The notes under the pieces: generated by a model
What the model saw: the letters and a program-made list of their open reading frames with translations, nothing else
The model's database searches: none
Told to the model about the DNA's origin: nothing
Assembly (NCBI GenBank): GCA_038849555.1
Contig: JAWCMT010000002.1
Span: 41,758-105,757, forward strand
Length of the DNA stretch: 64,000 bases
Direction: 5' to 3'
From: JAOAIV01 sp038849555
Lineage (GTDB): Archaea; Thermoproteota; Bathyarchaeia; Bathyarchaeales; Bathycorpusculaceae
Translations under genes and position numbers: made by a program
In this document: positions 36,727 through 44,775 of the stretch, piece by piece
Numbering within the stretch: the first letter of the stretch is position 1
How the letters are laid out: the number at the start of each line of letters is the position of its first letter

Positions 36727-37968
36727 ATGGTTGAGTCGTTCTGGAGAAATTTTGCCAATTGGCTTAGTAGCTTAACGTTAATTCACTTTATACTAATTTT
36801 TTGGCCTTTGATTCTGATTGATTTTACTCGTTCAGTTGTGAAATGCATTTTGTTGCTGTTTCATTTATTCGTCACTTATTTGAAGCGGAAAAGTAAGCCG
36901 CCTGAATATTTTACGCCCAAAGTCTCTTTAATAATTCCCGCGCACAATGAGGAAAAAGCTATTGAAAGAGCCGTGACCTCTGCGCTTGAGGTTGATTATC
37001 CAAATAAGGAGATAATAGTTGTTGATGACGGGTCAACCGATAGGACCTATCAGCTGGCTTATCCATACGCCAAGAAGGGGTTGATAAAACTTTTACGGAG
37101 AGACGCAGCTAGCGGGTCAAAGGCGGGAGCATTAAACTACGGGGTGCTCTTTGCCACAGGCGACGTAATAGTTACAGTAGATGCAGACACGCTTATAGAG
37201 CGCGATGCCATTAGAGAAATAGTTAAGCCACTAGTTGACGCAAAGGTAAGTGCAGTTTCAGGAAACGTGCGCATATTAGCCGGGGAGCATGGCGGGCAAA
37301 ATCTTCTGGTTAAACTGCAGTCATATGAGTATTTGCTGTCTTTAGAGCTAGGACGCCGCTTCAATTCCCTGATAGGCACATTATTGATAATTTCAGGCGC
37401 TTTTGGAGCTTTTTGGAAGAGCAACATCGTCAACTTGGGGCAATATGACAAGGACACGATAACAGAAGATTTTGATATAACCGTAAAGATGCGCAAGCTC
37501 GGCAAACGTTTGGTCTTCGCGGAGAACGCGATTGCCTGGACATTTGCACCTGAGACTTGGCGAAGCTGGATTAGACAGAGAGTTAGATGGACAAAGGGGC
37601 AGGTTGAAACTTTAAAGAAGCACCGCGACATATTTTCAAAGAAAAAGTATGACTTCAAATTTGTAGCTGCTCTTTATGATATGCTGCTTATTGATATAAT
37701 ACTTTTATTCATACGCATCTCATGGTTTATCTTTATTGCCTTCTTTTCGCAGTCAAACTTCGTGTATGTTTTATTTTTGAGTACAATCATGTACTTGGGA
37801 ATGGAATTTCTAACAATTATCACCGCCGGGCTTCTATCGCCGCGAAAGGAGGATTTGAAAAAAGCGTATCTTGCGCCTGTGGTTGTACTGTTTTATCGCC
37901 CATTTTATGCTATTGTTCGCATGAAGGCGTATGTTGACTGGCTGTTGAAGAGGCGTACTCGCTGGTGA
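36727..37968 (+). CDS. membrane glycosyltransferase family 2 (cellulose/hyaluronan synthase-like)
   Basis: About 413 residues. One or two N-terminal helices (about 15-60) come first. A GT-A domain follows with SLIIPAHNEEKAIERAV, VDDGSTDRT, VTVDADTLIERDA (DxD), TEDFDITVKM and RQRVRWTKGQ (QxxRW). C-terminal helices run from about 325 to 390. This is the architecture of processive beta-glycan synthases. The start is probably the ATG at 36727 (MVESFWRNF); a TTG 11 codons earlier is possible. The last 59 bp overlap the end of the convergent KaiC-like gene. No c-di-GMP PilZ domain is attached. Confidence 0.87.
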   Translation: MVESFWRNFANWLSSLTLIHFILIFWPLILIDFTRSVVKCILLLFHLFVTYLKRKSKPPEYFTPKVSLIIPAHNEEKAIERAVTSALEVDYPNKEIIVVDDGSTDRTYQLAYPYAKKGLIKLLRRDAASGSKAGALNYGVLFATGDVIVTVDADTLIERDAIREIVKPLVDAKVSAVSGNVRILAGEHGGQNLLVKLQSYEYLLSLELGRRFNSLIGTLLIISGAFGAFWKSNIVNLGQYDKDTITEDFDITVKMRKLGKRLVFAENAIAWTFAPETWRSWIRQRVRWTKGQVETLKKHRDIFSKKKYDFKFVAALYDMLLIDIILLFIRISWFIFIAFFSQSNFVYVLFLSTIMYLGMEFLTIITAGLLSPRKEDLKKAYLAPVVVLFYRPFYAIVRMKAYVDWLLKRRTRW

Positions 37969-39241
37969 AAACACATTTTTGCTGTGATGCGTCTACAGTT
38001 ATTATCTGTTTTCCTTTTTCGGTTAATTCATATGTTTTCTGTATGGTTAAGTTGGCGTTGTCTATGTCAAACTCGGCGTGGCATTTAGCGCAGATTAACT
38101 TTAACTGCGCATTGGGTGATATATGCCCTGCGGAGCATTTATACCATGACCCTATCTGCCTGTAGTCAACGCCTATCTGCCTTAATTCTTTATGGCATTT
38201 GGGGCAAATGAGTTTACCATCATGCTCAAAATTGGGCCTAAAGGCTACATGCCCACAGCTGAAGTGCTCTAAGGTTTCGCCTTTTTCCAGCAAAAGGCTT
38301 ACGCAGTCAGGGCATTTCAAATGAAGATACAATTTGTCTGAGCCACAATTGGGGCAAGAAACGCTTGAACAGTAAGGTTTGGCTTCAAGTAAACCATTAG
38401 GCTTGCTTAGCTCATAGAGGTTTTTCATGATTTTTTCGATTGGCAAATCAATTTCGGGCAAGGTAGTTAATGTTAAAGTGGGTCTAACTTTCAGAACTGC
38501 TACTTCAGAGAAGGCTTTTTCAAGTTTATCCATTAACTCTCCGTTCAAACCTGAAGGGAGCAGTTTTCTTAACACTAAGCGACCTTTGTCGCCTCGGGAT
38601 ATAATTAATCGTTCATTGCTTTGTGCCGCGCCGAGAAAAGAGTTTACATGAAGCGTTTCTTTCTCAACTGTTAGATTGCCGTCTGAGACGGAGCGGAGTA
38701 ATTCTGCTGTTTTTGCATCTAAGGGCGCTGTGTATGCGATTGCGATAGTTATCAGGTTGAAAGTTCTGGATAAAAGTTTTAATGCTCTAACGAACTCGTA
38801 TGCCTTCTTGGTTTCCAAGTTTAATGTAAACGTGGAAATAGTGTCAATTATGAGAAAGCCGTTTTTGATCCAGTCCATGAATTGCCCGATTGCCATAAAT
38901 GATTCGTCAGGGTTATACAATAGCGCGCCTAACTGTGCGGATTCAATTAGTGCATCTTGACTTTGAGAGAAAAAATCAAGGAAGAATATACTAAAATCTT
39001 CTGAAAAACGGTCTATGTTAAAGCCATACTCTTTAAAGTGCGCGATGGTTTCTTCTGCGGAGCAGTCGAGGCAGACGTAAAGTCCTCTTAAACCATCTTG
39101 CAGAAAAGTATATGCCATTTGAAATACTAAAGGCGCCGCGTAATGCACAGACTCGCTGCTTACGCATATACAGCAAGGTTGTTGAATGCCGCCGCCCAGA
39201 ACCTTGTCTAGATCAGGGAAACCGCTTGGTATCTTTGGCAA
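37910..39241 (-). CDS. KaiC-like protein with degenerate P-loop and TackOD1-like zinc domain
   Basis: 443 residues. Residues 1-230 align in pattern with a KaiC/RecA fold: SGFPDLDKVLGGGI at the start, LYVCLDCSAEETIAHFKEYGF, and a Walker-B-like FLIIDTISTF. The P-loop position reads CICVSSESVHYAAPL and lacks the GxxxxGK[ST] needed for ATP. From about 290 the protein is zinc-rich: CPNCGS, CPDC, then LEHFSCGH, CPKCHKELRQIGVDY, KCSAGH and CAKC. That matches TackOD1, an output domain known from TACK-archaeal signalling proteins. It is probably a pseudo-ATPase signalling protein. It is tail-to-tail with a glycan synthase gene, 59 bp overlapping. Confidence 0.72.
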   Translation of the reverse strand: MPKIPSGFPDLDKVLGGGIQQPCCICVSSESVHYAAPLVFQMAYTFLQDGLRGLYVCLDCSAEETIAHFKEYGFNIDRFSEDFSIFFLDFFSQSQDALIESAQLGALLYNPDESFMAIGQFMDWIKNGFLIIDTISTFTLNLETKKAYEFVRALKLLSRTFNLITIAIAYTAPLDAKTAELLRSVSDGNLTVEKETLHVNSFLGAAQSNERLIISRGDKGRLVLRKLLPSGLNGELMDKLEKAFSEVAVLKVRPTLTLTTLPEIDLPIEKIMKNLYELSKPNGLLEAKPYCSSVSCPNCGSDKLYLHLKCPDCVSLLLEKGETLEHFSCGHVAFRPNFEHDGKLICPKCHKELRQIGVDYRQIGSWYKCSAGHISPNAQLKLICAKCHAEFDIDNANLTIQKTYELTEKGKQIITVDASQQKCVFTSEYASSTASQHTPSCEQ

Positions 39242-39520
39242 GGGCTGTTCTCCTTTAGTTGCTTATGGCTTTGAACAAGTTTTTCTTTTACAATTGTATA
39301 TTAATATTGTGAATGGGTAATACAGAGCATTTTGAAACCTTTAGCGAATGTTTTTGCAAAAATCTCATCTCTCTTATATGGGAAAGTATGTTACCATGTA
39401 TCTTTCAAGGGATGATAAACGGCACTATCCAGTTTCAATCACGCTAGGCACACAATCAGTAAAAAGCAGCGCAGCAACGTTAAAGTTATTATTTAGAATT
39501 TCATTTTTGTTGGCGTAAGA

Positions 39521-39596
39521 AGCCCGGTGGTGTAGCGGTCAAGCATAGGGGCCTCTGGAGCCCTCGACGAGAGTTCGAATCTCTCCCGGGCTACCA
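39521..39596 (+). tRNA. tRNA-Gln (anticodon CTG)
   Basis: Acceptor AGCCCGG with CCGGGCT, anticodon stem GGGGC/GCCCT with loop CTCTGGA (anticodon CTG), T-stem GAGAG/CTCTC with TTCGAAT. The D-arm pairs with two G-U wobbles. CCA is encoded. An AT-rich TTATTATTTAG at about 39486-39496 may be its promoter. Confidence 0.95.
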
Positions 39597-39904
39597 ACGC
39601 TTAAGTTTCGATTCATACTTTTTTCGTTTTGGGATTCATGGATTTCCTTAAGCAACTGCTGTTTCAGCGCTTGGCTCAGCTGATGCAGCTGACTCTGCTC
39701 AAGCCGACTTGCCTTTGCAACCGACACAGGCGTTCCACTCGACTTGACAGTTTTCTCAATTACCGCTAACTTGCTCTTTGGATATTTTCTATTGAAAAAG
39801 CTAATAAGCGAGAAAGAAGGAACTCTTTCTATTGGCATATGCATTGTTTCGGTATTTGACGCTTGACCCGGCATAGCTAATTAGCAATGCTTTTTTCATC
39901 AAGC
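39597..39904. other. intergenic region between tRNA-Gln and an MFS gene
   Basis: About 310 bp. A minus-strand frame from 39874 runs through it but continues antisense through the tRNA, so it is doubtful as a gene. No inverted repeat, att-like duplication of the tRNA end or promoter was recognised with confidence. Confidence 0.4.
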
Positions 39905-41131
39905 CTATGTGTTAGACTTAATTAGCGTATTCTGTTGTTTCAGAGATGTGTAGGCTCCGCTCAGGGCAAGCAGGGCACCTACTTGCAGCATTAACGCAAA
40001 GGCAACAAGAATGATCGCTGAGTAGCCAGCGTCTATAAAGAAACCGAAGATTACGCCGCTTGCCAGCGTACCCAAACCTAAAATGGTGTTGAAAATACCA
40101 TACGCGGTGCCCCTTTTACGCAAGGGAATAAAAACGCTGACTGCAGCTCGGTAGATTGATTCTTGCATTCCTAATACAAAACCAAACGTAACACAGGCAG
40201 CAATGACCCCCATTAAGCCTCCGAAAGAAACGAAGAGGACGGGAAAAACTGAGAGCAAAAATGGGATGGTAAGAATTTTCATGCCCACCTTATCGAACAG
40301 GTGACCCGCTACTAGCGCCATGGGCGCATCCACTATTTGCACTAAGCCGTAGAGAAGCGGCACTAGCCATGCTTGACCGATAGGCTGAAGAATCAAAGAC
40401 CCTGTAAAGAGGATTAGGGCTACTGGAATAAGCCCCAGCGTGTTTAGAAAAACCGCTATGCAGTAGGCTCCAAATCCGCGGCGGCTTAGCGGGGCTTTTT
40501 CGTCTGCGGCGTTCTTAACTTCAACTTCTACATTTCGGCCTACTTTTTTGTAGGTGTAAATTAGCGCTATTACCATCAAAGCGAAGGGTATTAACAACAT
40601 TGCAAAAGCGGCTGGATAGCTGTTTGCGGTAAAGAACAACACCGCGCCAAAAATTAATGGGCCAATTATGGCGCCTATTTGGTCGATGGCTTCGTGGAGC
40701 CCGAAGGCTTTTCCTGAACCAATGTTTTTGCTGATTACCGAGACAACAGTGTCTCTTGAAGGCGACCTTAAGGCTTTGCCTAACCGCTCTAATAGCAGCA
40801 GCAAGATCACAATTTCAAGGCTGAATGTGAAACCCATAAGCGGTATAGCCAGTATCAGACCGTAACCAGCAAAAATGAATAACCAGTAGGCTTTGCTTCT
40901 ATCAGAGAGGCTTCCGCTAATAAGCCTTGCACCGTAGCCTAGGAATTCGCCGGCTCCGCTAACTATGCCAACCAGAAGCGCCGATGCGCCTAGAAACATC
41001 AGGTAGTCAGGTGCTACGCCTCTGCCAGACTCGTAGACTATGTCGCCTAACATGCTGACGATGCCCATCGTTAGAATGGCAATGTACGCTGTTCGTTTTG
41101 AAACCTTTGCCTCATTAGCCAATCTTGCCAC
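39905..41131 (-). CDS. major facilitator superfamily transporter
   Basis: 408 residues with twelve predicted helices. The loop 2-3 region reads ARLISGSLSDRSKAYWLFI (a GxLxDR-type motif), with LERLGKALRSPSRDTVVS after helix 4 and GHLFDKVGMKILTI in the second half. The ALRSPSRD segment is seen in a group of uncharacterised MFS permeases, not in classic sugar porters. The substrate is unknown. The C-terminus ends in a short polar tail. Confidence 0.88.
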   Translation of the reverse strand: MARLANEAKVSKRTAYIAILTMGIVSMLGDIVYESGRGVAPDYLMFLGASALLVGIVSGAGEFLGYGARLISGSLSDRSKAYWLFIFAGYGLILAIPLMGFTFSLEIVILLLLLERLGKALRSPSRDTVVSVISKNIGSGKAFGLHEAIDQIGAIIGPLIFGAVLFFTANSYPAAFAMLLIPFALMVIALIYTYKKVGRNVEVEVKNAADEKAPLSRRGFGAYCIAVFLNTLGLIPVALILFTGSLILQPIGQAWLVPLLYGLVQIVDAPMALVAGHLFDKVGMKILTIPFLLSVFPVLFVSFGGLMGVIAACVTFGFVLGMQESIYRAAVSVFIPLRKRGTAYGIFNTILGLGTLASGVIFGFFIDAGYSAIILVAFALMLQVGALLALSGAYTSLKQQNTLIKSNT

Positions 41132-41326
41132 TCCCTCTTGGGCAAGAGTTGTTACTCTCTAACTCTTAAACTTGTTTGTTAATTAGTAACAGCCTGGTGG
41201 CTTTTTAACCGCCAAAAACAGCTTGAGTTTTCGCTTTCCGTGGGCGTATTTCTTTGAACAGATTGTTGGGTCTATGAATAGCTTGGGGATAAGCTTGCTT
41301 GAGCATTGGTATGTGCAGTTTCTAGC

Positions 41327-41349
41327 AGCGCTTAACATTTATTAACGCT
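41327..41349. promoter_or_regulatory. near-palindrome upstream of the LsrF-like operon
   Basis: AGCGCTTAA and TTAACGCT face each other across a short AT spacer, about 25 bp upstream of the first gene of the operon. The arms match except for one inserted C. It may be an operator overlapping the transcription start. Confidence 0.3.
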
Positions 41350-41374
41350 ATGTGAAGATTAGCTTTTGATAGCT

Positions 41375-41599
41375 ATGTCACTTGAAGGTTTCACCGAATA
41401 CAAACGAAGAGAATTCTGTAACGACGTAAAATGCCCGGTGCAGATGGAACTGAACCGCTTATCAAGCAAGCCGGAAGAATACGAGCGTGTGAGACATACA
41501 TGCAGCACCGCCTGTAAATATACCACATGGCAGTTTCATCATTGGCTTATAGAGAAAGGTTATTTAATTCTTAAGCTCAAGAGTCCCATGGAGAAATGA
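41375..41599 (+). CDS. small cysteine-containing protein, first gene of operon (74 aa)
   Basis: 74 residues from the ATG at 41375 (MSLEGFTEY; a TTG three codons upstream is the alternative). Four cysteines fall in two groups: FCNDVKC and HTCSTAC. With His residues nearby (HHW) they could bind zinc or an iron-sulfur cluster. The pattern NDVKCPVQMELN...HTC..ACKYTTWQFHHWL is compact and looks conserved. No function is known to me. Its stop is only 3 bp before the LsrF-like gene, so the two are translated from one message, and a role with that enzyme or as a regulator is possible. Confidence 0.68.
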   Translation: MSLEGFTEYKRREFCNDVKCPVQMELNRLSSKPEEYERVRHTCSTACKYTTWQFHHWLIEKGYLILKLKSPMEK

Positions 41600-41602
41600 G
41601 CT

Positions 41603-42400
41603 ATGGATTGGGGAATGAAAAATAGGCTTTCCCGCCTAATCCAACCAGACGGCAAAGCACTCTTTTTGCCAATAGACCACGGATATTTCCAAGGGCCAAC
41701 AACCAAGCTTGAGAAGCCCGGAGAAACCATAAAGCCGCTGTTGCCCTATGCAGATGCAGTAATGCTTACTCGCGGTGTACTTAGAAACTGTGTAGATCCA
41801 ACTGTTAATAAACCAATCATATTGCGGGTTTCAGGCGGAACCAGCATGGTAGGCGAGGACTTGGCAAACGAGGCGATAACCACCTCAATAGAGGAAATCA
41901 TACGCTTAAACGCAAGCGCCGCTTCCATGTCTGTCTTCGTGGGCAGTAAATATGAGCACCAGACTTTGACAAACCTAGCGAAGCTTGTTGATGCATGCGA
42001 GAACTATGGAATACCAGTAATGGCGGTGACAGCTGTCGGCAGAGAACTCGAGAAGCGCACTGCACGCTATTTAGCCTTATGCTGCCGCATCGCCGCAGAA
42101 CTAGGCGCCAGAGTAGTGAAAACCTATTACTGCGAAGAAGGTTTCGAGAAAGTCGTGGACGGCTGCCCTGTTCCCGTGGTAATCGCCGGTGGACCCAGAA
42201 CAGAAACGCAACAGGAAGTTTTCAACTTCGTCTATGACGGCATGCAGAAAGGCGCAATAGGCGTCAACCTTGGCAGAAACATCTGGCAGACAGAGCATCC
42301 AGTAGCGGCAATCCGCGCCATCCGCGCAATAATCCATGAAAACTACACGGCAAAAGAAGCCAACGACCTATATGAGCAAGTGAAAGCGGGCAAACAGTAG
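41603..42400 (+). CDS. class I aldolase/thiolase, LsrF-like
   Basis: 265 residues of the DeoC/FbaB/LsrF TIM-barrel family. It is strikingly similar along its whole length to bacterial LsrF: DWGMKNRLSRL, LPIDHGYFQGPTTKLE, LTRGVLRN, EYEHQTLTNLAKLVDA, KTYYCEEGFEKVVDGCPVPVVIAGGP and GVNLGRNIWQTEHPVA. LsrF transfers an acetyl group to CoA in breakdown of the AI-2 signal, using a Schiff-base lysine in the KTYY motif, here K173. The ~30-residue N-terminal extension of the bacterial enzyme is missing. No lsrK, lsrG or AI-2 transporter is nearby, so another keto-sugar phosphate may be the substrate. It is followed 23 bp later by a zinc alcohol dehydrogenase, which fits a sugar pathway. Confidence 0.82.
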   Translation: MDWGMKNRLSRLIQPDGKALFLPIDHGYFQGPTTKLEKPGETIKPLLPYADAVMLTRGVLRNCVDPTVNKPIILRVSGGTSMVGEDLANEAITTSIEEIIRLNASAASMSVFVGSKYEHQTLTNLAKLVDACENYGIPVMAVTAVGRELEKRTARYLALCCRIAAELGARVVKTYYCEEGFEKVVDGCPVPVVIAGGPRTETQQEVFNFVYDGMQKGAIGVNLGRNIWQTEHPVAAIRAIRAIIHENYTAKEANDLYEQVKAGKQ

Positions 42401-42423
42401 CCGCTTCCTTTTTTGGTGAACTC

Positions 42424-43424
42424 ATGCTTGCCGCCGTTTACTACAACAATAGAGACGTAAGAATTCAAGAGATGCCTATTCCCGAAATCGCGAAGAATGA
42501 AATACTCGTTAAAGTTATGGCCTGCGGCATCTGCGGAAGCGACGTTACCGAATGGTATAGGGTCCCAAAGGCGCCGAAAGTTTTAGGCCACGAAGCAACA
42601 GGCATAATCGAGAAAGTAGGCGCTGAAGTCAAAGGGCACAAAGTGAACGAGCGCGTTTTTGTATCGCATCATGTACCCTGCGGCAAATGCCATTACTGCC
42701 TGCGTGGGCATCACACGGCTTGCGAAACATTGCATACAACAAATTATTTCCCAGGCGGCTTCGCACAGTATATTCGTGTGCCATCGATAAACGTTGAGCA
42801 CGGCATATACAAACTTCCAGCAGACATGACTTATGAAGAAGGAACATTCATCGAGCCACTAGCATGCGTAATCCGCGGTCAAAAGCTTGCAGCAATACGA
42901 AAAGACGACACGCTACTGATCATCGGCAGCGGCATTGCAGGATTATTACATGTGCAGTTAGCGAAATACGCCGGCGTCAGCAAAATAGTGGCAGCAGACA
43001 TCAACCAGTATCGCTTGAGGATGGCAGCAGAATTCGGCGCGCATCCCACCATAAATGCAAAAGACAATGTTCCGCAGAAGCTAAAGGAACTAAACAATGG
43101 AAGACCAGCGGATCAAGTTGTAATATGCACCGGCTCCGCACAAGCAGCCTTGACGGCGCTGGAATGCGTAGACAAAGGCGGCACAGTCCTGTTCTTTGCT
43201 GTGCCAGATCCAACAGTGAAGATTCCGGTGCCTATAACTGCATTTTGGCGAAACGAGATANNNNNNNNNNTGAAGAAGCATTGGCAATTCTTGCTCAAAA
43301 GAAGTTAAATGTTGCGAATATGATTACACATAGGTTCGGCATCAAGCAGGCATCGGAAGGTTTCCGAATGATGGCGGAAGCAGCGGAATCTCTAAAAATA
43401 ATTATCGAACCGAATAGAGATTAA
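42424..43424 (+). CDS. zinc-dependent alcohol/polyol dehydrogenase (MDR family), interrupted by an assembly gap
   Basis: A medium-chain dehydrogenase. The catalytic zinc region is MACGICGSDVTEWY with GHEATGIIEKVG. The structural zinc loop CGKCHYCLRGHHTAC carries all four Cys. The NAD(P) site is GSGIAGLLHVQLAKYAG. FWRNEI near the end is typical of sorbitol/threonine dehydrogenase-like enzymes. The frame stops making sense at the ten N (43261-43270) and resumes in another frame as EEALAILAQKKLNVANMITHRFG, which is the normal C-terminus. Relatives have about 13 residues between NEI and EEAL, so about 38-41 bases (2 modulo 3) are missing from the assembly. It is a single intact gene in the organism. 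It probably works with the aldolase upstream. Confidence 0.87.
43261..43270. other. assembly gap (10 N) with about 40 bases truly missing
   Basis: The run lies in the alcohol dehydrogenase gene. Unlike the other three N runs, real coding sequence is absent here: about 13 residues that family members have between FWRNEI and EEALxxI. Confidence 0.65.
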
Positions 43425-43606
43425 TTACGCACAAATTACCCAAGAACCTTTTGCGCTAAATACTTTTGATTGGCTTTGAAACTATTAGACAAATAGCCCC
43501 CTCTATTGTTTTCTGCATTGATTGGCTATTAGCCGCCAAATATGTGGTTCGTCACATGGAATTTTTTGCTTGCCACTTTTGAGAAGCTCTTTGTTCCACA
43601 ATTTTG

Positions 43607-43626
43607 TGTAACCTTTAAATGTTACA
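43607..43626. promoter_or_regulatory. inverted repeat flanking a TATA-like box, reductase operon promoter
   Basis: TGTAAC and GTTACA are exact inverted arms around the 8-base CTTTAAAT, which resembles an archaeal box A. A further inverted pair, TTGTGTAA (43604-43611) and TTACACAA (43681-43688), spans the site. The element sits about 150 bp upstream of the first gene. The rest of the 354-bp intergenic space (43425-43778) is AT-rich and shows no gene. Binding of a repressor over the TATA box is an inference. Confidence 0.45.
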
Positions 43627-43778
43627 GTTCTTTACTTTTATCTCTAAAATTTGATTTCAAATATGCATTGGTGATAAGATTTACACAACAATACCTTGTC
43701 CCGCTTGCTGATAACTTTTTGTACAGTAGTCTGTTTAACTTTCATAGGCTTCTGCTGTTTCGTTAAGGTGATGTCGGT

Positions 43779-44768
43779 ATGATTATGAATTTTATAGGCG
43801 AACTATTGAAGCTAACGGTTCTCGCAGGATTAACCGTGGCGGGAATTTTGGTTGTTCTTATATGGAAAAAGAATTTGGCAACGCGCGTAACCTATCTTCG
43901 ATTTCTTGTTCAAGTGGCAGCAATGGTTTCGGTTTTTTACCTGTTTACATATCCCGTATGGCAATTTATCGTGCTAATCGTTATTCTTTTGCTGCCTCTC
44001 GTTTTGGGGCGGTTCTTCTGCGGCTGGCTCTGCCCCTTCGGTTTATACATGGACGCAATTACCCTGATACGTAAGGGTTTCAAGATACGCTACCGAAATC
44101 TTCCAGATAAACTGAATAAGTTTCTACATAAATTCCGATATGTGCTGTTGCTCTTCTTTTTGGTTGTGCCCTTCATTCTTAACTTGATTGATCCGCCGCC
44201 TGCGGAGTCTCTCACACTCATGGCGATGGTTCTCGCCGGGCCTTTCGATGCTTGGCGCATTCTGCTTGGGCCTGTGATTCCGCTTATTGTGCCTTGGAAG
44301 GGACCGTTGGAAGTTAGCGGCGTATATTTCAGCTATCCCTATGTTCAAGAAGTAATATACTATTCCAAACTCTTATCCATAGAAGTTTTCACCACCGTGA
44401 TGGCTTGGGTTTTTGTGGCTTTAACATTTGTTGGCTCATTCTATCTGCGGCGTGTCTGGTGCCGCTTCTGCCCCACGGGCTCCTCGATTGCTGTCGTGAA
44501 CAGGTTCAGAGGGTTTAAGTGGGCGCCTCTGCTTCATATCTATAAGGATGAGGTAAAGTGCACTAAATGTGGAATCTGCAAACGTGTCTGCCCCGTCCAA
44601 GTCACGGATGTTTACGAGCAGGCGGGCGGGAAAATTACGACTTCCATGTGCATGCTGTGCACTCGATGCGTTGAAATGTGTCCTTATGAAGATTGCTTAA
44701 AGGTGAACTTTGGCGGAAAAACCGTGTTCAAATCGCGAAATTGGCTTGAACCCGCAAAGGGTGAGTGA
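43779..44768 (+). CDS. NapH-like membrane polyferredoxin
   Basis: 329 residues. Four to five membrane helices carry two short Cys motifs facing the membrane surface: FFCGWLCPFG in the first half and VWCRFCPTG after the last helix. The C-terminus holds two [4Fe-4S] ferredoxin motifs, CTKCGICKRVCP and CMLCTRCVEMCP. This is the NapH/CcoG-like design that passes electrons between membrane carriers and soluble partners. The ATG at 43779 has AAGGTG 8 nt upstream. It is the first gene of the reductase operon; the next ATG follows its stop by 7 bp, so it probably supplies or withdraws electrons for the HgdB-like system. Confidence 0.86.
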   Translation: MIMNFIGELLKLTVLAGLTVAGILVVLIWKKNLATRVTYLRFLVQVAAMVSVFYLFTYPVWQFIVLIVILLLPLVLGRFFCGWLCPFGLYMDAITLIRKGFKIRYRNLPDKLNKFLHKFRYVLLLFFLVVPFILNLIDPPPAESLTLMAMVLAGPFDAWRILLGPVIPLIVPWKGPLEVSGVYFSYPYVQEVIYYSKLLSIEVFTTVMAWVFVALTFVGSFYLRRVWCRFCPTGSSIAVVNRFRGFKWAPLLHIYKDEVKCTKCGICKRVCPVQVTDVYEQAGGKITTSMCMLCTRCVEMCPYEDCLKVNFGGKTVFKSRNWLEPAKGE

Positions 44769-44775
44769 AAATATT

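Noticed and set aside
37137..37658. 173-codon minus-strand frame
   Set aside because: Antisense shadow of a glycosyltransferase with all motifs intact.
39242..39520. Plus-strand frame of about 40 codons upstream of tRNA-Gln (starting near 39396)
   Set aside because: It overlaps the probable tRNA promoter and shows no Shine-Dalgarno or protein-like pattern.
39539..39874. Minus-strand 111-codon frame
   Set aside because: Its C-terminal part is the antisense of tRNA-Gln (the GEIRTLVEGSRGP type of false peptide). The upstream part could be coding but has no support beyond being open.
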